31,215 nt of DNA from Phytophthora quininea (Eukaryota; Oomycota; Peronosporomycetes; Peronosporales; Peronosporaceae). The DNA lies in contig JAAVTG010000878.1 in NCBI GenBank assembly GCA_011947345.1, positions 1-31,215 of the forward strand, given 5' to 3'. Below, one piece after another: positions 1 to 11,215 of this stretch. Position 1 is the stretch's first letter. Each line of letters opens with the position of its first letter. The translations under genes were made by a program, and so were the position numbers. Below the pieces are notes generated by a model. That model did not search any database and had not been told where the DNA came from. It was given only the letters and a program-made list of their open reading frames with translations.

Positions 1-2944
1 GACGAGTACATACGCAGTATAGAGAACGAGTGCTGGTCTCGATTTAAGCTGCTGACTGTGGCACAATACGCTGTCAGCAAGTTGGTTGACGAGTATGCTC
101 CGATTGAAACCTCCTTTATTCATACAGCGTCAGGCACGGGCCAGCAATTACAGATCAAAATCCAGCCAGCACGAAACAAGCACAAGATCCTGCGCACCCG
201 ATCATACCGGTACAACGAATACGAAGGCCGTAAAACTGATATTCAATCTCTTTTGGCCGGACCTTCGCAGAAGAGACCTTCTGTACAACAGTGGAAAGCA
301 TTAGCAGTAGCTGCTGCACCGAGGCTAAGCGCTCTTTTTCGAAAGAGATTAAGGGTGGCCGACGATTTTCAGTGGCGCATCAAGCCATCCCGCAAACCCC
401 GCGCCGTGCCAACCCTTCTAAATTGCCTGATCAGGAAGCACGGCTGCTGCGTATCAAACGATGCCATTCCTTACCGCTGTTCGGGCGAGAGTTCTTCGAC
501 AAAGTGCATCGACAGGAAGATAAGCACTTGACATCGAGTGTTGCTCAACCTAGTATTGACTTTGAAGTTCTTCAGAGATGTCAGCGGCCCCAATTTTCAG
601 CACAACTTGCATTATTTCAGCGGTATAACTCGTGGAAATCCCGCAGTAATGTGGCAGTACAGCCAGATTTCCACCAAACAGCTATGTTAGCCATAAGTCG
701 TCGACACTTACATGATGCGATTCCCAGACAGCTTCAGCTCGAGACACTGTTTTCAGTAGTAAAAGCCCGCGAGGCGCTGCAGTGGGGACACAGCTTCAGT
801 TATCAAGCCAACAGGCCCTCCGCGCCGCTACTTCGGATCTCAAAGCTAAAGAATTCATTAAGTTGGCGAAGCAGGTGGGAAAGCTTTGGGACTTCACGAT
901 GCTTTTGATTATAGGGTACTACTTGGTGATCACACCATTCAAGGTGTGCTTTTCAAACGAACTCGTTGATCTTCCCACGATGTACTTTGGAGGTGGTCCG
1001 GATTCGAGATCTTCCTCGACTTGTTGTATGCGTGTGACGTGGCAAACAATGTTTGGCAGGCTTCTTTGACGCAGCAAGGTGCTGTCACCACAGAAGCAGC
1101 ATCTCATCGTCCTGGGATCTGGCAAGTTTTGGCGTCAAATTCGGCATTACGGTTGGAAATCCTAGCGATGCTACCACTTGAATTGCTTCTCTTTGGTGCT
1201 CATGTCCGAGTATCACTAGCCCACGAGCCATCATCCGGAGAAAGGACGCTGGAAACTGGTGGGCGACACGATGGTTGCTACGATTGAATCGATTATTGCT
1301 TCGAAGCCGTATCCAACCACTATCGGAACAGCTGTTCCAGTTCGTGATTTACGAGAGCAAGTTGCCAGTGAACGAAGCCATGCTTTATTTCCTGAGAGGT
1401 CTGGGGTCGTACCTCACCACAGGTCATCTTATAGCTTGCATTTGGTTTCTGACCAGTGAGATTGGATACCACAGCTATGGGACATCGTGGCTTGCAACGT
1501 CGGGAATGCTAACGTTTATCCCATTGGGTGCCACAGCTACGGAAGAAGTTGGTCGAATGCTTTCTGCGTCTGGGAGTTCGTTTGTGCTGAAAAGTGTCTC
1601 ACTTTCTCGCAAGTACATGCGCTCCTTATTATTCTCTATGGAATGCATTTCCACGCTATTCTACGGCGACATTTTGTCCATGAACCCCATGGAGCTTGTG
1701 GCCGAGATTGTGATCACATTTTGGAGTATCTACATTTATGGTGCCCTCGTCGGCGCGCAAGGAGAGTTTCTAGACGCTCGTGCTCGACGCGAAGCTGCGT
1801 TTGAGCAGAGATTAGGCGAGATGCAGCTCTATTTGGTTCAAAATGAAGTACCGAAAGGAATTAAGAGGCAGGTAAAGGCATACTACATTCGACTGTGGCA
1901 ACGTCGCAAAGGTGAGGCTGAATTTTCAGCTGTAGCGCAAGTGTCGCGCGCATTGTACGAGGATGTTGTCATGACAACGCTGCGCAGTTTTGCGGCACAA
2001 GTCCGGGCCTTTCGAGGACTAGACGGCCAATTTCTACGAGCACTTTTGACGTGTTTGCAATTCGTCGTGTGCTCAGAAAATGAAGAAGTGTTTGTGATCG
2101 GCGACGTGGACCGAAGCATGTACTTCGTTGCTCAGGGCGTATCTCGGTTAAAATGGGCTTGAGCGAATCCACTCGTGAGCGTGGCGATTTCTTCGGGAAT
2201 TGGCGCTACTTTACGGTATCTCGCGGCTCGAGACGTGTGTTGCCCTATCAGTGACTGAGCTCTACCGACTTGATCATGAACCGTATGAACGACTACTACT
2301 TGAGTTCCCAGAGTATCGTGCACGTAACAAATTTGCATGGACAACTTACACTTTGGGGTCTGCCCGAGATTTCTCAATCGTTGAGGAAGCACTACGCTGC
2401 TTCAGAGAAGCAAGGAGGCAGCACGAAGGAGCGGCCATCTTGCCAAGGTCCCGTCCCTGAAAACGACTCCTTCGGTGCCTTCGGTCATGAATCTTCAAGA
2501 CATTGCGGCCAATTCCGAACGTATCGACGCTCAGTTGCCACATTCATATATTTACCGTTCTGCGATGGAGCTATTGTCCAAGCTGAGTAAAGTCGACCCC
2601 AAGAAGCTAAAGACCTATTCCTCAAGAGCCGTACTGGTGCTCGTAGACAGCTCAAAAGTGCGTTGGGGCTGGCGACATCACGAACGGAAGTGGACGAAAG
2701 TGACTTCGTTCAGAGTTTCCGATCGCACAGCGTATCACCTTCTCCGCGAGAAGTCCTCGAAGAAGGATACAGCGAAACAGTGGATCAAATCGAAGCGGTG
2801 GTTGAGGAATTGTCGAAGCCGATGGAAACCCCCGTGACACCGAGGCCTGAGCTGGCGAAAATCTTAATGAAAGGCCCTAGTTATCGAATTCAACGCACGG
2901 ATAGCTTGTCGAGCAGCCAGAGCGCAGTAGAAGATAAGTGCTGA
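1..2944 (+). CDS. CNBD ion channel, 3' part of a gene entering from the left
   Basis: C-terminal part of a voltage-gated-like channel with a cyclic-nucleotide-binding domain, expected in a membrane. The frame is open from base 1, so the start lies outside the window. In order: a long cytoplasmic linker (to about 780), S1 near 840-950 (motif KLWDFTMLL), an S4-like basic segment near 1265-1330, S5 (1380-1460), a pore loop with filter TLFYGD near 1655-1680, S6, a C-linker (1750-2030) and a CNBD (2040-2310: GDVDRSMYF, then FGELALLYGISRLETC after frame repair). The stop is at 2942-2944. It matches the fourth repeat of the minus-strand neighbour throughout, including the linker motifs RCHSLP and RCQRPQ. 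The frame breaks at 784-787, 1003-1004, 1253-1255, about 2138, 2195-2197 and 2618-2619; each is healed by one added base. One earlier switch near 360-420 is unresolved. Whether it too is four-repeat cannot be seen. Confidence 0.85.
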
Positions 2945-2968
2945 AACGTAATTGGTTTTTGATTCATG

Positions 2969-5900
2969 CTAGCCATCCCGCATAGCTCGAGTCTTTTTCA
3001 GGACTCGGAGCAGCTTGATATCTGGTCTCACCACGTCCACCACCCCTATGCCTGACTTTGGACCTTCGTTGCTCTCTGAGGTTGGCTGCTCGTCTCCCAC
3101 CACACTTCGTAGCAACTGTTTTCGCGCGCCTTCGCGAAACTTGACAATCAGCGCCTTCGCCTCCACGGGGTGCAATGTCTGTAGTTGTGCTAGCATTTTC
3201 ATACCTGACTGATGCACGAAGGAGAACGGTATGCGAGACTCCACGTTGAAATTATTAGCCGGCCCAACTCGGGCGATACTTGGTCGAGATGCCAGTGTAG
3301 TATGTTCCCGTTGCATAGCCTCCAATTGAGCTTTAATTTCCACTTCTTCGGATGCGGAGAGAGAAGTCCAAGCCAACTTGTTCCGCATACGATAATCTGG
3401 AAACTCCAGCAAAAGTTTTTCGTATGGCTCATGATCAAGCCGATACAGCTCAACGACTGTGAGAGCCACGCACGTCTCCAGCCGAGAAATGCCGTACAAA
3501 AGTGTCAGCTCCCAAAGTGCTCTCCTCGCTCACGAATGACTTCGCTAGAATCGACCGTAACCATAATACGACCGCGGGAGATGAAGTACATGCTACGATC
3601 AACGTCACCTTTCATAATAACTTGTTCCCCTTCCGAGCAGAGAACAAACTGCAAGCACACCAGCAACCTACGAAGGAAATGCTCGTCCATTTTCCGAAAA
3701 GCCTTCACTTGTGTTGCAAAGTGGCATAGCATAGTTAGTACCACATCTTCGTAAAGCACGCGTGAAATACTAGCGATCGCAGCAAGCTCGTCTTCCCCTC
3801 GAGACCGACGCCACAACCACGCGTAGTACGCTTTGATCTGCTGTTTAAGTACTTTGGGCACTCCGTTTTGGATCACATAGTGATGCAATTCCCCTAGGGT
3901 CTGCTCGAAGGCAGCCTCACGTCGAGCGCTGGTGTCCAATAACTCCGCTTGGGTCCCTACTAATGCGCCGTATATATATATGCTCCAGAACGTGATTGCA
4001 ATCTCCGCGACCAACTCCAGCGGATTCATCGACAAAATATCCCCATAGAAGAGTGTTGATATGCATTCCATCGAAAACAGGAGTGACCGCACGTACTTGC
4101 GACTCAGAGATACAGTCTCTATTCGAAATGAGCTGGCGATCTCTGAAAGCACTCGGCGTGCTTCTGTGGATCCCGATCCCGATGATATGTATGTTAACAT
4201 ACCGGATGTCGATAGCCACGACGTTCCATACTGGTAAAAGGCGAGATCACTACTAATAAACCAAATGCAAGCCAGTACATGGCCCATTGCGAGATATGAA
4301 GTCAATCCTCTTAGAAAATAGAGTAGGGGTTCGCTGACAGGTGTCTTAAGGTCGTGAATAACGTACTGGAAAAGCTGCTCTGAAAGTGGATTGATTCGTC
4401 GAATCAGCAGCAAGCGATTAATTCTTAGAAACCATCTCGTCGCCCACCAGGATGCTTGGCTTGCTTCGGTTGTGGAATGCTTGGTAATTATTGATAGACG
4501 TACAGGGGCAGCAAAAGCAGCAATTCCAGAGGCAACATCGCCACCAGATCGATGAATAATTCGGAGTTTGTGGCAAGAAGTTTTCGAATCTCGTGGTTGA
4601 AAAAGAGGTCATAGCACTGTTGAGCCTGCTGTAGGGAATAGAAATAATGCGAATCCGATATCCCACATCAGCCACGCAAAGAACATCCAAGAAACTCTCA
4701 AAAGCAGACCACCTACTCAGCGTGTTTACAGGTACTTCCACGAGAGCAGAAGAAAAGCACACTTTGAAAGGGATGACAATTGAGTGATATGCCGACACGG
4801 TGAGCATGGCAAGGTCCCATATTTTGCCCACTTCTTTGACTCTTTTGATGAACTGCTTCGTATTCACATCTGTCGCGGCAGTCAATAGGGTTCGCTGGCT
4901 AGGAGTCGTAACTTTGACCCCATCGCTGCTATTCGAGGGCGTCCAAGACGATGGAAAGCTGGCACGATCATATCCCAGTTAGTGAAAAAGGTGGCTCCTA
5001 CTTTCTTCGGTGATAAGGTATTTGACTCTTCTGGCGCGATAGAGCTTAGCCTGTTGTATTTCCATTGAACGTAGCGACGATACCAGTTTAACTGCGTCGC
5101 ATGTTGGGGTCGTTGGCAACGCATTATAATATCAAAATCGATACCAGGGTGGGTTTTCTTTGTGTGCCCGGGCAGGTGATTCCACGACGAAGCACTAAGA
5201 GCATCGTTTGTTCTTGCTGGTAATGAGTGGCACCGTATCATTGGTGCAGTTACTCGTCCAGAGTTTAGTGCGGGAGCTGAGCATTGGTGGGATATCTTGG
5301 CTGGACTGTTTAATACTGAAAATCTCCGTCTTGTAATCGCCAAACTCGCGTTAGAAACCCGGGAGTCAGGTGATTTCTTACGGTCTGCACCTTTCGTAGG
5401 GGTATTACCGACGGCCATCAAGCGCATCAAGACCCCATTGAAGTTTACTCTTCGATCGGATATATGACCGTTGTCGACGATATGATTTCCGACCCAATGC
5501 AGATCCGATACGAGTCCGGCGTACAGCAATACCAGTCTCGGGAGGGAGAATAATATCGAGCAATTTGGCTACTGCATGCTGTGCTTCTGCAAGAATTCTC
5601 CAGCGTGCCCAGCATTCCACTTCGAGCGCTCTAATACCTGGCTTCCCTAAGGTATCACGGACGTGCTTGTTAACAGGATTGAGATGCACAATAAACTGTA
5701 GCAAACGGATGTCGTTTGCCTTGCTAATGCCACCATCACGAATCAATATTGAAGTATCCAAGTTGGTGCTGTTCCTTCCCCACTAGTTCGGGAGACAGCG
5801 CGTGATGTACTATGTCGAGACCTGAGTGAGATTCCGATGGTGTTCGTTATCGACGACAATACGGACGTCCTACGGGTCTGAATCGTGGCGATGTCTTCGC

Positions 5901-6239
5901 CAAATTTCGTTGCACACTCGTCACTCTTCTTCAATAAATACTCGGTCTTCTTCTCCAGAATCTGTATCTGTGGCGACATGAAGAATGTGCGAGCTTCTGC
6001 TTTGGGCGATTTCAGTGGTGGGGTACCTGCTCGTACTATTCCATTTGTTTCTTTCATTTTAAATTTGAGGACGCTGGTCAGTAGCTTTGCCCTTGTTTTC
6101 ATGCCAGTGGTAGTAGACGACTCGTTGCTCGAATGCATTGAGTTGGCTCCGGTTCGTGCTAAAAGAATACGTCGAGCGCGACTAGCGATACGGAGATTGA
6201 CATGCTGATACCGTTGCAAACGACTGCTTACCCACCCTA
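2969..6239 (-). other. Channel repeat 4 with long N-terminal linker (filter LFYGD)
   Basis: Fourth unit. A linker of roughly 450 residues (6240-4900), rich in Ser/Lys/Arg, joins the CNBD of repeat 3 to S1 here. Part of it is conserved in the plus-strand paralogue (ECWARWRILAEAQHAVAKL near 5620; IRCHSLP near 5220; MRCQRPQ near 5125), so it is probably folded. S1 is near 4855-4760, S5 near 4310-4230, the filter at 4039-4053, then C-linker and CNBD (3680-3350: KGDVDRSMYF, FGEL.LLYGISRLETC). The Gly-Glu is kept; an Arg lies one position off the usual place. The tail (3350-2969) is polar and basic. Frame breaks: 5763-5766, 4913-4915, 4634-4636, about 4497, 3511-3513. Confidence 0.85.
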
Positions 6240-9200
6240 GAATGGCGTGGAGGGCGTGCCTTTGGACTTGACTATCAGATGAATCACCAGTAGCCACCCA
6301 CAATTGCTGCCACTCAGTCTTTGACACGAAAAGCACTTCGCAGAAGGTGATGGATTGCACCGTTGCTAGTCGCTGTTGGTTTGGGAGGAAAAATGCGATT
6401 TCTCCAAAGCAAGCGCCTTCCATTAGCATAGCCACGCTTGAGGACTTCGTCCAGTAGACTGCCGCTATTCCTTTCCGGAGCACGCACAATCGGTTGCCAG
6501 AAGTACCTTCAACTAGAATGTTGTCACCTGGGATAAAAACTCGGATTGGAGTCGCAACGTGAGATTGTTGACCTGTGATGCTGTGAGGAAGCGACGGAAG
6601 GGAAGATTGACAATCGAGTTGCCATATATCTCTAGCATCAGCTTAAGGCGAAGGTTAGCTGACAAATCGTGGACGACGCTCCCCATATCCAATCCTTTTG
6701 TATGCTCAAACTGCTCCCGAAAGAAGAATGTAACACGCTCCCGCAGAGTTACAGGGAGGTCGTGGACTTTTGCAAAGCGGTCAAAATTTGCAATACGACT
6801 TTTGTACTGCTTCTCTTCTTTTCAAGCTCGAGGATCAGCTCCGAGATCTCACCAACGATATGTCCAATGATAAACGTGCAACACAAGCAAGTGAATCCTG
6901 TCCAAACAGTACTAGCTGCATCGCGGGGGACAATTTCACTCGATCCAACTAGCAAAAGTGTGGTGATAGCCCAATAGAAAACTTTACCATAGAGAATCGG
7001 GACAGAGCTTTGATACTCTTCAACCAAATGATCGTGATCGAGCCAACATTCATCCGTTCGTGAGCATTCATGCTCCGAGACTAAAAAGAAGATAGATCCC
7101 GCGTAATGCGCCACCAGTATCAGTACGACCATGAGTTTCATAGGGCTTAAGTACGCGGATACAGTGCGTGATGCAAAATGCTGCTGAATTTCCACGATAA
7201 TATCGTCCAGGTATATCCACAGATCAACGCAACGAATGAGTCTTGGTAGTCTGCACAAACAGGCAATACGAGAGCCGTTTGGTCCATAGACTGGCAACGA
7301 CGTTAACAGATCCCACTTGAACCTTGAGCTATGTAGGTAATGTTTGTCAACCTTTTTCGACTTCTAAGATTGCTGATGTCTACTTCAGGGTTACCAAAGT
7401 AGTATAGGCGCAGGTAAACATCCACCGCAAAGCATGCGTCACAGAATATATCGACAACCATCACGGCGATAGCAGTATTCACCCCAAAGTGAAGCTGTGA
7501 ATAGAAGCAGACGCGGAAGATTACAAAAAGCGCATTGTACAGATTCCATAATGCGATGACTGCGTGCCATCCACTTGTAAACGTTGTTCTCCATGTAGTA
7601 ACATTACTTCGCGACTGTTTCTGAGAGCTTGGAATGATTGCAGTCTCACGCTGATAGAAAAGTGACGGTGTCTGTATCAGATGAGACTGCAACTTCAGTT
7701 TTTCGAGATTGGCTGCAACACACGCGAGGAGGCTTTGATCCGCATTTAACAAAGACTCCGCCTCCTGCTTCATATTGCTGATATCGCTTTCAAATTTTCT
7801 CTGTATGGCATCGAATTGGTCGCGACTCATCACTGATGCATGTACAAGTGACGCTGCGGTTAGTGTGGCAGGATACGGTCGTCTCAGCAAAAATTCGTTA
7901 ACACCAAAACAGTCTCCACTATGCAGCGCGCGTATAGGCACCTTACGTGACCGAAAAACAAGTTAAGTTTGCTGCCGTGTAGTAAAACAAAAAAGCACGA
8001 CAGACATCGCCCTCGATACAAAGAATTTCACCGTTTTGGTAATTTTTGTGGCGAAACTTCCCAGTGACTTCTTTAAGAAACTCGACACTGGTTGACTCAA
8101 AGAGCGGTACGCGCTTGACCGCTTCAAAATGCAACAGCGAAGAGATTTCGTAGCACAGTTGATTAGGTAAATTGGACAACAATTGGGACTCGTACGCCTG
8201 CTTCCGCCCAGTAAACTGGGTATGATAAAAGCGCCGGATTTCGGCACTGAGCTTACCAGAAATACCCATTCGCTCCAGCATCGCGTTGAGCGTATTCATT
8301 TTCTCCATGTGATGGTGATGTGAAGACAACACATTTGAAATGGTGCTAGACATAGCTCCGACGACGCCAAAGTTAATGACACCGCTTAGAAAAATCCACA
8401 ACGCCGCAAAGTACGTTTCTGAAGTCGAATATGCCACAATGTCACCATACCCGACACCCGTCAATGTCACAATTGCCCAATACACAGACCGGAGATAGGC
8501 GAACGAAGACACATATGTCGAGTCGAGGTTGTCACGTGGAAAGACTGTACCAATGTGAGTAGCAGTCAAACTTTACCCATGAACAGTTTTGAAATCGAGT
8601 AGCTTGTTGAAGACATTCAGAACGAGTTAAATCCACCATTGCATCACTCATCCCAAAATCAGACTGGCCGTCAAATGTCATTTGAAACCACAAGCATCCA
8701 ACAACGTGCAACATCAGGGCTACAACAAGCACCAACGAGACAACCAATCGGAGCTTGGAGCTTTGGCCATAAAATTCGAAGATATCTCGAAGTAATTTGG
8801 GGCCAAACGTACGCGAAGCAATCGAAGAAGGCGCACTGCTGCCGAATACGCTTGAATCATTCTAATAGGTAGTGCATCAAGAACGAGTCCAGCTGGTAGT
8901 ACCGCAATAACGTCGAGATAAAACCCGTTCGTCTTATAGTGCGCAAATATTAAATGCGCCTGATCAATATTCACCATCACAGTTTCGTCCAAATAAGCGA
9001 AGAACCGTGATCGCAATAGTAAATCAACCGCAAAGAACGTCTCCACCAACAAGCTTAGCACATAATGTAAACCATATTCAGGCTGCGCAATGAATAGTGT
9101 TTTTCCTTGTGTTGCTGATATAAAGACAGCAAAATAAGGTACTTCAAACGCCACATAAATAATCCCCACTAGACGCATTGCGTCCCATTGAGCAGAAAAC

Positions 9201-11215
9201 GAAGAATGTGGAAAACGCCAACTGGCTCCACGTTGTGAAGAGTTCGAACTATCAGCAGCTCCAAGCAATGAGCCATTCTTAGAGCTCCCGTTTTCACGAC
9301 CATCACGAAGACCCAACAGTTTCTTCATTTTAAGGAGCTGCAGTGAATACTTTTCGAATGTGTCAGCCATGTGGGTGCGCACCTGTTCCTCCTTTCCGCG
9401 ATAGAACTCGGCAAGCGCCCCGTCAAACTTAGTTTTAGCGAGCACGTATAGCTCACAAAAAGTCTTGGCAACAACTTTCTGTTCGTATTTTTCCGGGTGA
9501 AGCAGGCAGATATCTGCGAAGAAGTCTCCAGCTGTGCATTCCTTTGGGTTTGGTGCAGATAGCAACACTGTCCCCGTATTACAAAAAACATCTCGGTGTT
9601 TGTCTTGGGTTCAATAATCTGATCGGCTGGTGAGTACACCCGTCGCGACAGAGCGAGAGCCAGCAAGTTCAAAACCTCAACGCTTTCTTTCGCTAGGAAA
9701 CACACCTGCTTGATTCTGCTTGTCTTAAGAGTAGACACCACTTTCGACTGCAAATGCCTTGGCATAAGATGCAGAGCCTTCTCGCTGTTAAGGCTGTGAT
9801 GTGTGTTCCATGAGTAATTGAAATATGCGATAACCTGGTGCCGTAGTGGTCTCGGGATATTCTGAAGGCGCATGTATTCTCGAGCATTGTCCACATGAGT
9901 AGCGTACGCAGCATAGCGAGCATTCCGGAATCGAAAGAGAAATAAAAATTGGCCAGCAACGACGACCCAAACAGAGCGCCCATGATCGTCACAACCACCG
10001 CATAAAGCGTCTCCGCAGTAGACACTGGCGTCACGTCGTCGTAGCCGAGCAGTACAAGAGTTCTTGATGCCCAGTACAAAGTGCGCCCATATTTTCGGGT
10101 CACTGTCGCACCAAACAACTGATCTCGAACCACCCAACTCGTCTCTGCGTGCTCGTCGCAACCTTCTAGCGACACACCGCACTGCGTATGTGCAATAAAC
10201 ATGTATCCGCAGGCCACCCAATGGCACAGACCAACGTATAAACCTACATTGCGCACCAAGCTGTCTACCCCCGCAGAGGAAAGATGCTGGACCCACACTC
10301 GATCGGAGTATATATCGATAATACGTTGCAAGCAGCAGCGCAGGCGATACAGACGACACAGCTTGGAGATTCGCACCACATGCAGCGCATTAAACTTTCT
10401 CAGCACGCACGGAATCAATTCCACCGGTACCACCGCCACCAATTCAAGAGTAAATTCCAAATTGCGCGGCACCATGTTTTTTGCCACGTTTTCCTTCTGA
10501 CCCAGCGCTCCATTCGTGGCTGCAAACTCCTCTATCGTTGCAATGGTCCACCTCGCTTTATTCGGCCGCCGATCTCGAAACGAGGAGCGCTGTATAACCA
10601 GTTCGTTATCCGGCAGTTCGGTCTCATTCGAGAAAAGCTTGGAGCTCTCTGGTTTTCTGCTCGAAATCAATTTGACGATAGAGCTTTTCCACATGCCGTA
10701 ACACTGCACGAACTGCCACATCCCAATTAAATCTGCCACTCCGTCTGCAGCTGCAAACACCGTCAACTCGCTGCTCCAGCAGCTCGGTTGCTCTGCTCCT
10801 TCCGTCTCAAAAAGTCGAAAGTAGAAGGCGACGCGGAAAGGAACCGATTGGAAAATGTACAGCAACATACAGAGCTCCACCGCCTCGGTCAGAGCGTGTC
10901 TCGTGCTCCAGGACAATTGTCCGTAGAAATCCACGACTGGCTGCACCACCACATTGTAACTGTGTCTGGATAGGTGCCGCAGCAACGCCCCAATAGCTCT
11001 GGAATCACGTGTCGGTAGGCCTTGGACACTGCTGGGATCGTGCAATAGCAGTGTGGAGGGCCCCTGGCCTCGGCTGGGGCCACTTTGCCGCGAGCCATCC
11101 CTTGGCAAGTGGTCGATACAGATGATAACAGATGAGGAGAAACCGCTGGCGCTTCCCAGGACACTCAGCGCGAAACAGAGGAGACCCCCATGTTGTCAGT
11201 CGGAAACGCTCGCAT
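2969..11215 (-). CDS. Giant four-repeat CNBD ion channel (single-chain pseudotetramer)
   Basis: One uninterrupted run of four channel units, each with S1-S6, pore loop, C-linker and CNBD, about 2,750 residues in total and apparently intronless. Filters in order: LLGYDD (10035-10049), GVGYGD (8441-8458), LVGSSE (about 6935-6952), LFYGD (4039-4053). Basic S4 segments precede each pore. The ATG at 11215 (MRAFPTDNM) is chosen because adding one G to the run at 11185-11189 joins it to the downstream frame; the ATG at 11191 is the alternative. The stop is TAG at 2969-2971. About 16 frame breaks were found, mostly at short homopolymers; all are repaired by one added base each (two at 8568-8574), and no splice sites explain them. 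A further switch near 5530-5550 needs two added bases. Sperm CNGK channels are the known precedent for four CNBD repeats in one chain. Ion selectivity and ligand are unknown. Confidence 0.85.
6240..7659 (-). other. Channel repeat 3 (filter LVGSSE, canonical CNBD)
   Basis: Third unit. S1 is near 7575-7500 (VIALWNLYNALFVIFRVCF), S2 near 7480-7390, S4 near 7275-7220 (RLPRLIRCVDLW), S5 near 7150-7060, pore helix YWAITTLLLVGSSEIVP and S6 to about 6840. The C-linker runs 6825-6600 and the CNBD 6600-6290. This CNBD is the most canonical: VFIPGDNILVEG, then CFGEIAFFLPNQQRLATV, keeping the Gly-Glu pair and the Arg-x-Ala-Thr of the phosphate-binding cassette. The filter lacks the aromatic Tyr/Phe-Gly-Asp and ends in Ser-Ser-Glu. 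Frame breaks: 7353-7357, 6819-6822, 6546-6547. Confidence 0.8.
7660..9320 (-). other. Channel repeat 2 (canonical GYGD filter)
   Basis: Second unit. S1 lies near 9180-9110, S2 near 9080-9000, S3-S4 near 8935-8815 with the best S4 of the four (RLLRLLRVRL), S5 near 8745-8680 (VVSLVLVVALMLHVVGCLW). The pore has the textbook potassium-type filter TGVGYGD. S6, a His-rich stretch (HHHH near 8310) and C-linker come next. The CNBD (8150-7800) begins well (NGEILCIEGDVCRAFF) but its phosphate-binding cassette is degenerate: CFGVNEFLL replaces FGE.xLL and the usual Arg is absent in YPATLTAAS. Frame breaks: 8799-8802, 8568-8574 (two), a run of six A (plus strand) at 7989-7994, and about 7944. Confidence 0.85.
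9321..11215 (-). other. Channel repeat 1 (filter LLGYDD)
   Basis: First unit of the giant channel. S1 is near 10890-10800 (ELCMLLYIFQSVPFRVAF), S2 near 10770-10710, S3-S4 near 10440-10310 with spaced Arg/Lys (VVRISKLCRLYRLRCC), S5 near 10270-10190, pore helix YWASRTLVLLGYDD and S6 to about 9940. The C-linker (AREYMRLQNIPRPLRHQVIA) and CNBD follow at about 9930-9430. The CNBD has FFADICLL where most have FGE.xLL, and QKVVAKT where the ligand-binding Arg is expected, so cyclic-nucleotide binding here is doubtful. Frame breaks: AA at 9923-9924 and a run of four C (plus strand) at 9572-9575. Confidence 0.8.

Noticed and set aside
3212..3754. Plus-strand ORF over the channel's last repeat
   Set aside because: It is the antisense shadow of the conserved CNBD region.
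2969..11215. Introns as the cause of frame changes in the channel gene
   Set aside because: At each change the conserved protein sequence continues on both sides without any extra bases to remove. The shortest GT...AG pair that could be invoked (about 8547-8580) is only about 32 nt and gives the wrong frame.
1..11215. Euplotes-type +1 programmed frameshifting
   Set aside because: There is no common slippery-stop motif. The sites are short homopolymers of all four bases and also occur in unrelated spliced genes.
2969..11215. A Nav/Cav-type four-domain channel
   Set aside because: Each repeat is followed by a C-linker and CNBD, which those channels lack, and one filter is GYGD.
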